Assembly (NCBI GenBank): GCA_027364825.1
Contig: DAHXOM010000288.1
Coordinates: 1-23,269, forward strand
Direction: 5' to 3'
DNA: 23,269 nt
Origin: a bacterium
Lineage (GTDB): Bacteria > JAMCPX01
The notes beneath the pieces were generated by a model, which saw only the letters and a program-made list of their open reading frames with translations, made no database searches and had not been told where the DNA came from. A program made the translations under genes and the position numbers. Shown here one piece after another: positions 7,122 to 15,424 of the stretch. Position 1 is the stretch's first letter, and each line of letters starts with the position of its first letter.

Positions 7122-8122
7122 GCTTGTACCCCGCTGCCGACTAATTCAATTAAATCAACCATTCTTGTCGAGAACCCCCACTCATTGTCATACCATGAAA
7201 AGACCTTTACCAGTGTCCCGTTGATTACCCTTGTTAACAGGGAATCCAGTACCGTTGAAAAGTGTGTTCCCCTGTGATCTATCGAAACAAGCGGCTGATC
7301 CGAATACCCGAGGATACCCTTCATATCGCTGTCAGCCATCTTTTTGAACATTGCATTCACTTCTTCCGCGGTAGTCTGTTTTTTAACGACAGCAGAAAGG
7401 TCCACGATAGAAACATCAAACGTCGGGACCCGGATGGATATGCCGTCGAGTTTTCCTTTCACCTCAGGGATAACCAGGTGAAGGGCTTTGGCTGCCCCTG
7501 TTGTTGTGGGTATCATTGATATTGCAGCGGCGCGTGCCCTCCTCAGGTCCTTATGCGGCAGATCGAGTATTTTCTGGTCGTTTGTGTAGGAGTGCACGGT
7601 TGTCATAAAGGCACTTTCAATGCCGAGGTTGTCGTTGAGTACTTTTACTATCGGAGCAAGTCCGTTGGTTGTACATGATGCATTGGAAATAATATTGTGT
7701 TTTTTGGGGTCATAGGCCTTATGATTGACACCGAGTACAATGGTTATATCCGGGTCCTTCGCAGGTGCCGATATGATGACCTTCTTTGCACCGCCCTTGA
7801 AATGGAGCTGTGCTTTTTCCCTGTCCGTAAATAATCCCGAACTTTCCACAACGACATCTACCCCCAGGTCTTTCCATGGGATTTCCCCCGGATTCCGGAA
7901 GGCAGTAATAGTTGATTTCTTCCCGTCCACCACAATGGCATTCTCCTCTGTCTGTACGGGAGCGTTTAATGTGCCGTGGACAGAGTCGTATTTTAACAGG
8001 TGTGCGAGCGTTTTTGAATCCGTAATATCGTTTATTGCCGCAATCTCTATGTCCTTCCTCTGGAGCGATATCCTGTGTACAATCCTGCCTATTCTCCCGT
8101 ATCCGTTTATGCCTACCCTCAT
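7115..8122 (-). CDS. gap: Glyceraldehyde-3-phosphate dehydrogenase, phosphorylating
   Basis: This 335-residue type I GAPDH has INGYGRIGR (5-13) as the Rossmann loop. Asp32 (IND), at the end of the second strand, favours NAD over NADP. Cys150 in SNASCTTNG is the nucleophile and His177 in TTVHSYT is its base. TGAAKAL and the C-terminal WYDNEWGFSTRM are also present. The ribosome site AAAGGAGG lies about five bases from the ATG and directly follows the stop of the universal stress gene (ten bases between genes). This strong site suggests that gap sets a high translation level within the operon. Confidence 0.97.
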   Translation of the reverse strand: MRVGINGYGRIGRIVHRISLQRKDIEIAAINDITDSKTLAHLLKYDSVHGTLNAPVQTEENAIVVDGKKSTITAFRNPGEIPWKDLGVDVVVESSGLFTDREKAQLHFKGGAKKVIISAPAKDPDITIVLGVNHKAYDPKKHNIISNASCTTNGLAPIVKVLNDNLGIESAFMTTVHSYTNDQKILDLPHKDLRRARAAAISMIPTTTGAAKALHLVIPEVKGKLDGISIRVPTFDVSIVDLSAVVKKQTTAEEVNAMFKKMADSDMKGILGYSDQPLVSIDHRGTHFSTVLDSLLTRVINGTLVKVFSWYDNEWGFSTRMVDLIELVGSGVQAW

Positions 8123-8132
8123 AATGCCTCCT

Positions 8133-8972
8133 TTAACTTTTTGTTACAATCACGGGTTTGTTCGTGTTCCTTATCACATATTCCGCAGTACTGCCCAATA
8201 CCATCTCAACAATCCTCGAGTGCCCGTGTGCACCCATGATTAACAGATCGAATGAATCGGTATCCAGCATGGATTTCAAGACCTTTTCAGTATTACCGGT
8301 TTTCGTTTCCGTGTCAAAGGCAATGCGGTACGGCTCTATATAAGATTTTACGCTGTTCAGTATTGTTCTGGAAACGGTTTCGTCTTTATTAATGGTTACA
8401 ACGCTTAACGGCAGATTCATATCTTTGCAAAATCCGACTGCAAATTCCATGGCCTTTTTTGCAGCATTACTATCATCATACGCAAGAAGTATATGTTTTA
8501 GCTCCTGAAACTGTCCCGGGCTTATAAGAAGGGGTTTCGTCAATCTTCTGGTAAGCCCCTCTGTTGTCGAGCCGAGGATCTTCCTGTCGAATTGCGAGTT
8601 TACGCCTTTCTGTCCGATCACAACGAGATCAACGAGTTTTTCCCGCTCGTAAATTTCTTTTGTTACAACACCGGTATCAAGATATGTCTTGCATTCCATA
8701 CCTGCTTTTTTGCAAACAGCGCTCGCATCCGCCAGTATCTGGTTCCCCCTCTGGCGGAGTATGTCGCTTACCTTGCCCGAGAAATCCATAAAAGGTTCGA
8801 ATCCCATTGCTCCCGACAGATCGTGCAGGAATGGATTTTCAAGGAATACCACGTCTATAACATGCTGGATGTGCAAAGCAGCATTCAGCTTTTTAGCAAG
8901 ATAAATGCCATAATTCAGAGCTTTGTCGCTGTTTTCCGAACCATCGACGGCAACAAGTATGTGTTTTATCAT
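8133..8972 (-). CDS. Universal stress protein, tandem UspA domains
   Basis: This 279-residue protein has two UspA domains. The first runs about residues 1-145, starting IKHILVAVDGSENSDKAL, and the second about 158-279, starting LKHILLAYDDSNAAKKAM. The second ends GAHGHSRIVEMVLGSTAEYV, which fits the ATP-binding G-x2-G-x9-G-S/T pattern. The first has GQKGVNSQFDRKILGST with one extra residue between the second and third glycine, so the two sites may differ in nucleotide binding. These are cytoplasmic proteins induced by starvation or stress. The start overlaps the esterase stop by four bases (ATGA). Placement directly ahead of gap suggests co-expression with central carbon metabolism. Confidence 0.93.
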   Translation of the reverse strand: MIKHILVAVDGSENSDKALNYGIYLAKKLNAALHIQHVIDVVFLENPFLHDLSGAMGFEPFMDFSGKVSDILRQRGNQILADASAVCKKAGMECKTYLDTGVVTKEIYEREKLVDLVVIGQKGVNSQFDRKILGSTTEGLTRRLTKPLLISPGQFQELKHILLAYDDSNAAKKAMEFAVGFCKDMNLPLSVVTINKDETVSRTILNSVKSYIEPYRIAFDTETKTGNTEKVLKSMLDTDSFDLLIMGAHGHSRIVEMVLGSTAEYVIRNTNKPVIVTKS

Positions 8973-9700
8973 TTTTCCCCCATTTCAGTCTTTTTTAAGA
9001 AGCCGGTTACGGCGTTTGCTACGTTTTCTTTGTCCCTGTCTAAAGATATAACATGAAATGAATCTTTTAGTAGTATGACCTTTTTTACAGCAGAGCCAAT
9101 CGTGCTGTCAATTATTTCAGCCGCATTTGCTGCGATCGTGTGGTCGCCCGTTGAATAGATAATCAGTGCCGGGCTTATGACCTTATCAAGCTGGTTCAGC
9201 ACCACCCTTCGGAGATGCTCAAACTCAGCCAGTGCTTTTAAGGGTATTTTATTGTATGCTCCATAGCTCTTTTTGGCCCCGGGGTCAGCGATATCTGCTC
9301 CGTTTACCTTTGTATAATACAGGTGAGGCACGGGTAAAGCCAGGGAATATCCATAGAGCAAGGACATAAATAACCTATTGAATCTGCCGTAAAGCCTTAT
9401 TGCGGGTGACAGCAGTGCAATGCCCTTGATCCTCTCAGGATATCTGGCCGCATAATGAAGTGCAAGAAGGGAGCCCATGGACTGTCCAACGATAAAAATA
9501 TCCTGTGAGCAGGCGTGGATCTGCGACTCTCCTGCATCGATCCAGTCCTGCATGTTGATTGAGAGCAGGTCTTCAGGCCTTGTCCCGTGTCCAGGCAGGG
9601 CGACATTGAAAACCCTGTACCCGTTGCCGGCTATTTTATCGGCTACTGGCTGCATATCCGCTGTACTGCCGGAAAGTCCGTGTATCAATATTACATCCAT
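8969..9700 (-). CDS. Alpha/beta hydrolase, Est30-like carboxylesterase
   Basis: This protein is a serine hydrolase of about 243 residues related to the Est30 carboxylesterase and monoacylglycerol lipase group. HGLSG near the N-terminus forms the oxyanion region. GQSMGS carries nucleophile Ser74, TGDHTI gives Asp186, and SFHVISLD gives His216 (numbered from the chosen start). I chose the ATG at 9700 because AAGGGG lies six bases upstream. An ATG at 9706 or TTG at 9733 would add two or eleven residues. It has no signal peptide, so it is cytoplasmic, and the substrate is unknown. It overlaps the universal stress gene by four bases, and the MFS gene ends about 90 bases upstream. Confidence 0.88.
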   Translation of the reverse strand: MDVILIHGLSGSTADMQPVADKIAGNGYRVFNVALPGHGTRPEDLLSINMQDWIDAGESQIHACSQDIFIVGQSMGSLLALHYAARYPERIKGIALLSPAIRLYGRFNRLFMSLLYGYSLALPVPHLYYTKVNGADIADPGAKKSYGAYNKIPLKALAEFEHLRRVVLNQLDKVISPALIIYSTGDHTIAANAAEIIDSTIGSAVKKVILLKDSFHVISLDRDKENVANAVTGFLKKTEMGEK

Positions 9701-9790
9701 CTCCATCCCCTTATTGTTAAAGAATGAGTCCAAAAGTTTTATGTTTCATACATGAACGCGGGGCTGATGTAAATCCCGTTTGAATCGAAT

Positions 9791-11005
9791 TCATTTTTTG
9801 AGCTTCAGGAATTTTCTCAAATAATATATCGAGGGCACTAAACCCAGCAATCCCCCGATAAAGATGGATGTCTTTATCCCTATAACATCCGCAATACCGC
9901 CGATGAACAGGTTGCCGACAGGGGTAACGCCCATGAATACGAGAGAGTATACGCTCATTGCCCTGCCTTTTAATTCATCAGGTGTATTCAGTTGTATGGT
10001 CGTATTAGAAAGTGCAGTAAAAATGATTGCCCCGAATCCTATGAGAAACAGGACTATCATTGCAGGGTACAGGCCTGTAACAAACGCTATTACCATCTGG
10101 AATGCGGATAAAATAACCCCGCCCATGACAAGAAAAACCGGATTAGGACTGTGGCTGCTCCCCAGTGCCACGAGTATGGCGCCTACGATAGAGCCTACGC
10201 CGAGGGAGGACATGAGAAGACCGAAGATTTCAGGGTTATTATGAAAAACATACTTTGAGTATACCGGAACGACCACATTGAAGTTGATTGCAAAAAGCGA
10301 TACGATCAACATCAGCATAAGAACATTAAAAACTGCCGAGTTATTCTTTATATAAACAAGACCTTCTTTCACGTCCTCGAGGACATTTTTTTTGCCCGAT
10401 CTGCCGGGCAAGCCGTCTATATCTATCATCAACAGCCCTATGATGACCGGAATAAAACTTATTCCGTTGAGTAAAAATGTCGTTGCAATACCTACCTTTG
10501 CTATGAGCAGCCCCGCTATGGCCGGTCCTATGAGCCTTGCCACGTTAAAGGTCGTTGAGTTGAGTGCAATAGCGTTCATGAGTGAATCCCTGCCTACAAG
10601 ATTGATCATAAACGCCTGCCTTGCCGGCACATCAAGGCTCGTTGCCAGACCAAGGAACGCGGCTAATATAAAAATATGCCAGTAAGTTACAATACCTTTG
10701 GCTGTCAAGACCCAGAGGATAAGCGCAAGAAGTGCCATGACTGTTTGCGTCAGTATAATAAGGTACCGCTTGGGGAACCGGTCGACGATACTGCCTGCAA
10801 ATACGGATAAGACAAGGATAGGCATGTATTGTGCTGCCCCTATTAAACCAAGAAGAAAGGGGGAATCGGTGATTTTTAATATAAGCCAGGCCTGTCCTAT
10901 GCTCTGCATCCATGTTCCTATAAGGGATATGGCCTGTCCAATCCAGAACAATCTAAAGTTTCTATATCGCAGGGAAGCAAATATTTTTCTGACTATGTTT
11001 GGCAT
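9791..11005 (-). CDS. MFS transporter (MFS_3/EntS-like)
   Basis: This 404-residue polytopic membrane protein is predicted to have about twelve helices. FASLRYRNFRLFWIGQAISLIGTW-type segments at the N-terminus (9-33), GSIVDRFPKRYLI (71-83, the loop 2-3 signature) and LDVPARQAFMINLVG (about 124-138) are hallmarks of the MFS_3/EntS-like group. That group includes the enterobactin exporter and uncharacterised efflux proteins. The substrate is unknown; export of a small molecule is the best inference. No clear ribosome site precedes the ATG at 11005, and the tandem repeat lies just upstream. It ends about 90 bases before the esterase gene on the same strand and may share a transcript with it. Confidence 0.88.
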   Translation of the reverse strand: MPNIVRKIFASLRYRNFRLFWIGQAISLIGTWMQSIGQAWLILKITDSPFLLGLIGAAQYMPILVLSVFAGSIVDRFPKRYLIILTQTVMALLALILWVLTAKGIVTYWHIFILAAFLGLATSLDVPARQAFMINLVGRDSLMNAIALNSTTFNVARLIGPAIAGLLIAKVGIATTFLLNGISFIPVIIGLLMIDIDGLPGRSGKKNVLEDVKEGLVYIKNNSAVFNVLMLMLIVSLFAINFNVVVPVYSKYVFHNNPEIFGLLMSSLGVGSIVGAILVALGSSHSPNPVFLVMGGVILSAFQMVIAFVTGLYPAMIVLFLIGFGAIIFTALSNTTIQLNTPDELKGRAMSVYSLVFMGVTPVGNLFIGGIADVIGIKTSIFIGGLLGLVPSIYYLRKFLKLKK

Positions 11006-11062
11006 ACGTTTACGTCATAAGGCTAAGCCAAGTAAGCCCAGGAATGCAATAGTTGCAGAGGC

Positions 11063-11281
11063 GGGGTTTACCCCGTTACACCCTATAAAAAAGATAAGTT
11101 TCTTCAGACAAGTATTTAACAGAGTCTTCGCATGTTGTCGTAGAAGCCGCCGATGTATTGGGTATGGAGGGGTTTACCCCGTTACACCCTACAAAAAGAT
11201 AAGTTTCTTCAGACAAGTATTTAACAGAGTCTTCGCATATTAGCGTGGAATCCCCCCGTGTATTGGGTGTAACGGGGTTTA
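11063..11281. repeat. Two ~106-bp tandem repeats with a GC-rich palindrome, plus a third partial unit
   Basis: GGGGTTTACCCC occurs at 11063-11074 and 11169-11180, and GGGGTTTA occurs again at 11274-11281, giving periods of 106 and 105. The first ~72 bases of each unit are almost identical, with one A deletion and two substitutions; the last ~34 are diverged. CCCCGTTACACCC opens each unit and its exact inverse GGGTGTAACGGGG closes the second (11265-11277). The array therefore has MITE- or REP-like inverted ends. It fills most of the divergent intergenic region between the MFS gene and ttcA. No transposase is present. Confidence 0.85.
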
Positions 11282-11315
11282 CTTTTCAGGGTTCGATGAT
11301 AGTATATTGATAATT

Positions 11316-12080
11316 ATGGGAGACAATAGATCCAATGTTGTAAGGCTTGTGGGCAGGGCTATCGGTGATTTCGACCTTATAAAAGACGGAGACAGTATTC
11401 TTGTTGCCGTGTCCGGAGGCAAGGACAGCTATACCTTGCTGGACGCACTTGAAACGTTGCGGCGCAAAGCGCCCGTGAAATACGGAATTATGGCGGTCCA
11501 TATAGACACCGGTGCCCCGGGCATGAAAAGTGATCTCGTTGAGTCATACTTAAAGCAGCACGGATACGCATATAGGATTGAGCACACCCGGATTCTGCAG
11601 GTTGCACTCAAGAATAACAAGGGCAAAAAGCTGTTGTGTTCGATATGTTCGAGGCTGAGGAGAGGCCTGCTGTACAGCCTTGCATCAAAGCTCGGATGCA
11701 ACAAGATCGCACTCGGACACAACATGGACGATCTCATAGAAACATTATTAATGAATATTTTTTTTAACGGACAGATAAAGTCGATGCCCGCGGTCAGCGT
11801 TTCGGATAAGTATAGAGTAACCGTCATAAGGCCGCTGATATATGTCAAAGCACAGTCTGCGCTTGATTATGCCTCAAGCCTTGAAGCACCTTTGATCGAT
11901 CCGGAGTGTCCTGTTTCAATGAGGCCTCAGTTGACAAACCGGCAGAAAGTAAGGAAGATTATAGCGGAGCTTGAAAAGGGACATCCCTTTATAAAAGATT
12001 CAATATTTGCGTCGTTAACGCACATAAATGCGGACTACATGCTGGATAAGCTTTTAAGAGAAGACAAATTGAACGATTAA
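11316..12080 (+). CDS. ttcA: TtcA-like tRNA 2-thiocytidine biosynthesis protein
   Basis: This is a 254-residue PP-loop ATP pyrophosphatase of the TtcA group, which thiolates cytidine 32 of tRNA using an Fe-S cluster. The ATP loop is SGGKDS (33-38). CSIC (Cys108, Cys111) and Cys198 in PECP correspond to the three cluster cysteines of E. coli TtcA. CSRLRRG and GHNMDD are group signatures. It is shorter than E. coli TtcA (311 residues). I chose the ATG at 11316; an upstream TTG at 11307 would add three residues. I see no Shine-Dalgarno, and TATATT at 11303-11308 sits so close that a leaderless message is possible. galU follows 20 bases later on the same strand. Confidence 0.88.
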   Translation: MGDNRSNVVRLVGRAIGDFDLIKDGDSILVAVSGGKDSYTLLDALETLRRKAPVKYGIMAVHIDTGAPGMKSDLVESYLKQHGYAYRIEHTRILQVALKNNKGKKLLCSICSRLRRGLLYSLASKLGCNKIALGHNMDDLIETLLMNIFFNGQIKSMPAVSVSDKYRVTVIRPLIYVKAQSALDYASSLEAPLIDPECPVSMRPQLTNRQKVRKIIAELEKGHPFIKDSIFASLTHINADYMLDKLLREDKLND

Positions 12081-12100
12081 TAAAAAGATAGGGGCATTCA

Positions 12101-12964
12101 ATGAAGATCAAAAAAGCAGTAATACCTGCAGCAGGATACGGAACACGATTTTTGCCGGTCACCAAGGCGGTGCCGAAAGAACTTTTGCCGATAGTGGACA
12201 AACCCATGATCCAGTATATCGTCGAGGAGGCAAAGGCATCCGGCATAGAGCTTGTGATCCTCATTGTAAACCACGGTAAAGAGGCAATAGAGGACCACTT
12301 CGACATTAACTACGAACTGGAAGATACCCTGAGAAAAAAGGGCAGCAACGGTCTGCTTGGGCTTATCGAGGGTCTGTCGGATATGATAAAGATTGTATCT
12401 ATACGGCAAAAAAGGCCGCTCGGACTCGGTCACGCTGTTTTACAGGCAAAGCACCTTATCGGCGACGAACCGTTCGCTGTCATCCTGGGGGACGACATCA
12501 TAGATTCTCAGAGGCCGTGCCTTTTACAGATGGTGGATGTTTATGAAAAATACAAAAAGCCCGTTATAGCAGTGCAGAAGGTTCCAAGGGAAGACACATC
12601 AAGGTACGGCATAATAAAGGGTACACAAACGGCTAACGGGGTTTATCTTCTGGATGATGTCGTTGAAAAGCCTGCACCCGAAAATGCGCCGTCAAACCTC
12701 GCGATTATAGGAAGGTATATCCTGACACCGGAGATCTTCGATATTCTGGAAAATATCCCTTCAGGCGCCGGCGGGGAACTCCAGCTTACAGACGGGTTGA
12801 AAGTACTGTTGAAACAAAAAGGCATGATAGGATACCAGTTTGAAGGAGACAGGTATGACGGCGGGGACAAACTTGGATTTTTACTCGCCAATATCGCTTA
12901 TGCAATGAAGAGAACGGAGATAAAGGATAAGTTACTGGAGTACATGAAAGGGTATACCAGATGA
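12101..12964 (+). CDS. galU: UTP-glucose-1-phosphate uridylyltransferase
   Basis: This enzyme makes UDP-glucose from UTP and glucose 1-phosphate for envelope polysaccharides. The 287-residue length fits bacterial GalU. The nucleotide loop AAGYGTRFLPVTKAVPKELL (10-29), the GLGHAVLQAK block and the metal-site VILGDDI are all present. AGGGG lies about seven bases before the ATG. It follows ttcA by 20 bases and overlaps the next gene by four bases (ATGA), so the trio is probably an operon. Product use could be lipopolysaccharide or capsule; no sugar transferase genes are in the window to say which. Confidence 0.96.
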   Translation: MKIKKAVIPAAGYGTRFLPVTKAVPKELLPIVDKPMIQYIVEEAKASGIELVILIVNHGKEAIEDHFDINYELEDTLRKKGSNGLLGLIEGLSDMIKIVSIRQKRPLGLGHAVLQAKHLIGDEPFAVILGDDIIDSQRPCLLQMVDVYEKYKKPVIAVQKVPREDTSRYGIIKGTQTANGVYLLDDVVEKPAPENAPSNLAIIGRYILTPEIFDILENIPSGAGGELQLTDGLKVLLKQKGMIGYQFEGDRYDGGDKLGFLLANIAYAMKRTEIKDKLLEYMKGYTR

Positions 12965-13797
12965 AAAGGATAGCATTGGTCTTACTGGCTTTTGTGTTGT
13001 TTACAGGCTTTATGGTACCTGCTTCTAAAATGGCATCACTGATGCAGGCGCCGGAAGATTTAGAGGTACTGGTGCTGAACGGCAATGCGTTCTTTAATCT
13101 TGGAAAGGAATACATCAATACACCGGTACCATGCAGGGTCATCATAAAATCAAACGGTTATGTCAGGCAGGATTACCAGTTTCCCAAGGCACGTGTCAGT
13201 ATTATCAACGAAGGACTTCGTCAGACAACACTGGTAAACAAGGTAAGGATATCCGCACCCCTGCAGATATTTGCACAGAACAATATGTTTACGGTTTTAG
13301 TGGGTCTGTATTTATCGGATAATCCGCAGAGAATATTCAATGAAATCAGGTTAAATCAAACAAAGGTCGCTTATGGACTCGCAAACGATCGGGCTGCATA
13401 TATTGTCGGCAATGATAACGATCAATTATTTATAGACAATGAAGATACGGTCCCCATAATGTACAGGTTAGCATACAACAACAATTATATCCTGGCTGTT
13501 GTGAAGAACTATTTAACAGGGGCACAGATTGCAAACAATACCGCAAAAATCAAAAAGGGCAATGATGCGAATGGTACAACCCTCCGTATTGAAGCTGACA
13601 GCTCCACACAGGCAACCATGACGCTGCCCGGGACGGTTGAACTCTACAATGGTAATTCGATTGTTCAGACATGGGAGTTTAAGGATGCAGTACTGTTCCA
13701 TGGGGATACGGATATGCGCGGCCTGTTATTAACGCCCTATGAGATAAAAAAGCTGCCCGTTTCACAACAGGCGTTGTCACCGTTCATGCTGTTCTGA
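12961..13797 (+). CDS. Exported protein of unknown function coupled to galU
   Basis: This 278-residue protein has a signal peptide. MKR is followed by a hydrophobic stretch (about 4-19, IALVLLAFVLFTGFMV), and cleavage is likely near residues 21-26. The mature part is beta-rich and polar with many Asn residues, no further membrane segment and no cysteine pair beyond an isolated Cys. I recognise no domain. The start ATG overlaps the galU stop (ATGA), so its translation is coupled to galU. That suggests an envelope role, possibly in polysaccharide handling, but this is context only. It ends just before a convergent stem-loop and murJ. Confidence 0.75.
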   Translation: MKRIALVLLAFVLFTGFMVPASKMASLMQAPEDLEVLVLNGNAFFNLGKEYINTPVPCRVIIKSNGYVRQDYQFPKARVSIINEGLRQTTLVNKVRISAPLQIFAQNNMFTVLVGLYLSDNPQRIFNEIRLNQTKVAYGLANDRAAYIVGNDNDQLFIDNEDTVPIMYRLAYNNNYILAVVKNYLTGAQIANNTAKIKKGNDANGTTLRIEADSSTQATMTLPGTVELYNGNSIVQTWEFKDAVLFHGDTDMRGLLLTPYEIKKLPVSQQALSPFMLF

Positions 13798-13807
13798 CCG
13801 CCCACAT

Positions 13808-13838
13808 CGTCTCAAACTCTTCCCTCTCTCGTGAGACG
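13808..13838. terminator. Stem-loop between convergent genes, possible terminator
   Basis: CGTCTCA (13808-13814) pairs perfectly with TGAGACG (13832-13838) around a 17-base loop. A T-rich block follows on the plus strand after about 15 bases (13855-13859), so it is only a plausible terminator for the galU operon. Confidence 0.4.
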
Positions 13839-13864
13839 AACTTTCCTATTGCCTTTTTTGGTTA
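13839..13864 (-). repeat. 26-bp motif at the murJ stop codon (copy 1)
   Basis: On the minus strand this begins with the murJ TAA stop and continues CCAAAAAAGGCAATAGG then AAAGTT. It matches 23 of 26 positions of the block at 17631-17656, which begins with the feoB stop. The two host genes are unrelated. Confidence 0.6.
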
Positions 13865-15424
13865 CAGCAGCTTGCGTTTTAGAATCGCGAGGCCGTCCTT
13901 CAATTCCTCTGTTTTCAGGATGTACGAAACAACGGCATAACAAACAATACCGAGCAGGATGGCGAGAAAAAGCAGGAACGACAGGCTGAATCCCGAATAG
14001 TGGTGCTGCAGGAGCATAATATTTTTAAAAGCCAGTACCAGCACCATACCCATGATACCCGATGCTATAAAAGCCTTTAAAAATGATACCGCTATTGTTT
14101 TCAGTCCTATCCTGCCGATCTTTTTCCTCAGGGCATACAGCAGGTAAAAGGTATTGAAATAAGCGGATATGCTGGTTGCCAGAGCGAGTCCCCTGTACTC
14201 CATCTTGTTCATGAGCCACACACTCAGCAGGAGGTTTATCATAACCGTAAAGACGGCTATTACCACGGGTGTCTTTGCATCCTTGAGCGCATAGAATGCC
14301 TGCGTAATTACCCTTGAAAATGCAACAGACCACAGACCGATAGCATAAAACATTAATGCGGAGGAAACCGCTATGGTGTCCGACAGACCAAAGGAACCCC
14401 TGTGAAAAAGTACGGAAATGATCGGCCGCGCAAGGACGATAAGACCGACCGTTGCAGGTACGGTAACGAAGTTCAGAAGCTTCAGCGAGAAAACAAGAGA
14501 ATCCTTTAATTTTGAAACACCGTCTGTTACCGTATCCCTGGACATGGCGGGCAGGACGGCAATGGCTATAGATACGGCAAAGATGCCCTGGGGAAATTCA
14601 AATAATCTCGATGCGTAGTACAGGTAAGATATGCTGCCTGTTTTTAAAAATGAAGCGAGCACGTTACTCACGAAAACATTGAGCTGGTAAACTGCCGCAC
14701 CGAACATCATGGGCACGAACAGGAAGAGGGACTCCCTTAATGCCGGATGCCGGTAATCAAAGTTTAAAGAGAACATGAATCCCTTTTTGCGCATGAGGAT
14801 AAGCTGGGGAACAAGCTCCAGGATGGCACCTACCAGCACCCCTATTGCCACGATCACTATCGCATGGCGCCCGTGATTGGCTATCAGGATAAACGTTATG
14901 ATGGAAATATTGAGTATGATGGGAGATAGTGCAGGGACAAAGAAATGCTTGAGTGAGTTCAATAAACCCATACACAGGGCAACAATGCTCACGAACAGGA
15001 TAAACGGGAACATGATCCTGTTCAGTGTTACCGTTAAATTAAATTTTGCAGGGTGTAGCTCGAAACCGGGCGCAAAAAGATAAATAAGCTCTTTTGAGAA
15101 TACAACGCCCAGCACGGACAGGACAAGCAGGGCTATCAGGAGATAGGTAAATGTTATATCGGAAACCTTTTTAGCTTCTGCATTCCCGAATCTGGCCTGA
15201 TACGACGTAAAAACGGGAATAAAGGCACTGCTCATTGCACCTTCGGCAACGAGCCTGCGTAAAAGGTTCGGTATCCTGAATGCAACGAAGAACGCATCGG
15301 CTGATGTAATCGCACCGAAGAAGTATGCAAAACTGATATCCCGTATCAGCCCGAGTACCCTGCTGGCGAGGGTCATAATACTTACCACCCCTGCACTTCT
15401 TGCTATGTCCGATTTAGTGCTCAT
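13862..15424 (-). CDS. murJ: Lipid II flippase MurJ
   Basis: This 520-residue MOP-superfamily membrane protein, predicted to have 14 helices, flips lipid II across the inner membrane for peptidoglycan synthesis. Signature blocks are ASRVLGLIRDISFAYFFG (20-37), then SADAFFVAFRIPNLLRRL (41-58) with VAEGAMSSAFIPVF directly after. Together they give the conserved arginines and charged residues of the central cavity. The length is typical. Its ATG overlaps the stop of the 372-residue ATPase gene by four bases (ATGA), so it is translated together with the ATPase pair. That neighbour is unusual for murJ and suggests an envelope link. Confidence 0.95.
   Translation of the reverse strand: MSTKSDIARSAGVVSIMTLASRVLGLIRDISFAYFFGAITSADAFFVAFRIPNLLRRLVAEGAMSSAFIPVFTSYQARFGNAEAKKVSDITFTYLLIALLVLSVLGVVFSKELIYLFAPGFELHPAKFNLTVTLNRIMFPFILFVSIVALCMGLLNSLKHFFVPALSPIILNISIITFILIANHGRHAIVIVAIGVLVGAILELVPQLILMRKKGFMFSLNFDYRHPALRESLFLFVPMMFGAAVYQLNVFVSNVLASFLKTGSISYLYYASRLFEFPQGIFAVSIAIAVLPAMSRDTVTDGVSKLKDSLVFSLKLLNFVTVPATVGLIVLARPIISVLFHRGSFGLSDTIAVSSALMFYAIGLWSVAFSRVITQAFYALKDAKTPVVIAVFTVMINLLLSVWLMNKMEYRGLALATSISAYFNTFYLLYALRKKIGRIGLKTIAVSFLKAFIASGIMGMVLVLAFKNIMLLQHHYSGFSLSFLLFLAILLGIVCYAVVSYILKTEELKDGLAILKRKLL

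Noticed and set aside
10698..11243. Plus-strand open frame running into the tandem repeat, with a repeated peptide
   Set aside because: The peptide repeat is the DNA repeat read in a chance frame; the upstream part is antisense to the MFS gene.
11063..11281. CRISPR array
   Set aside because: There are only two units, ~106 bp each and mostly identical, with no short repeat-spacer alternation and no cas genes.
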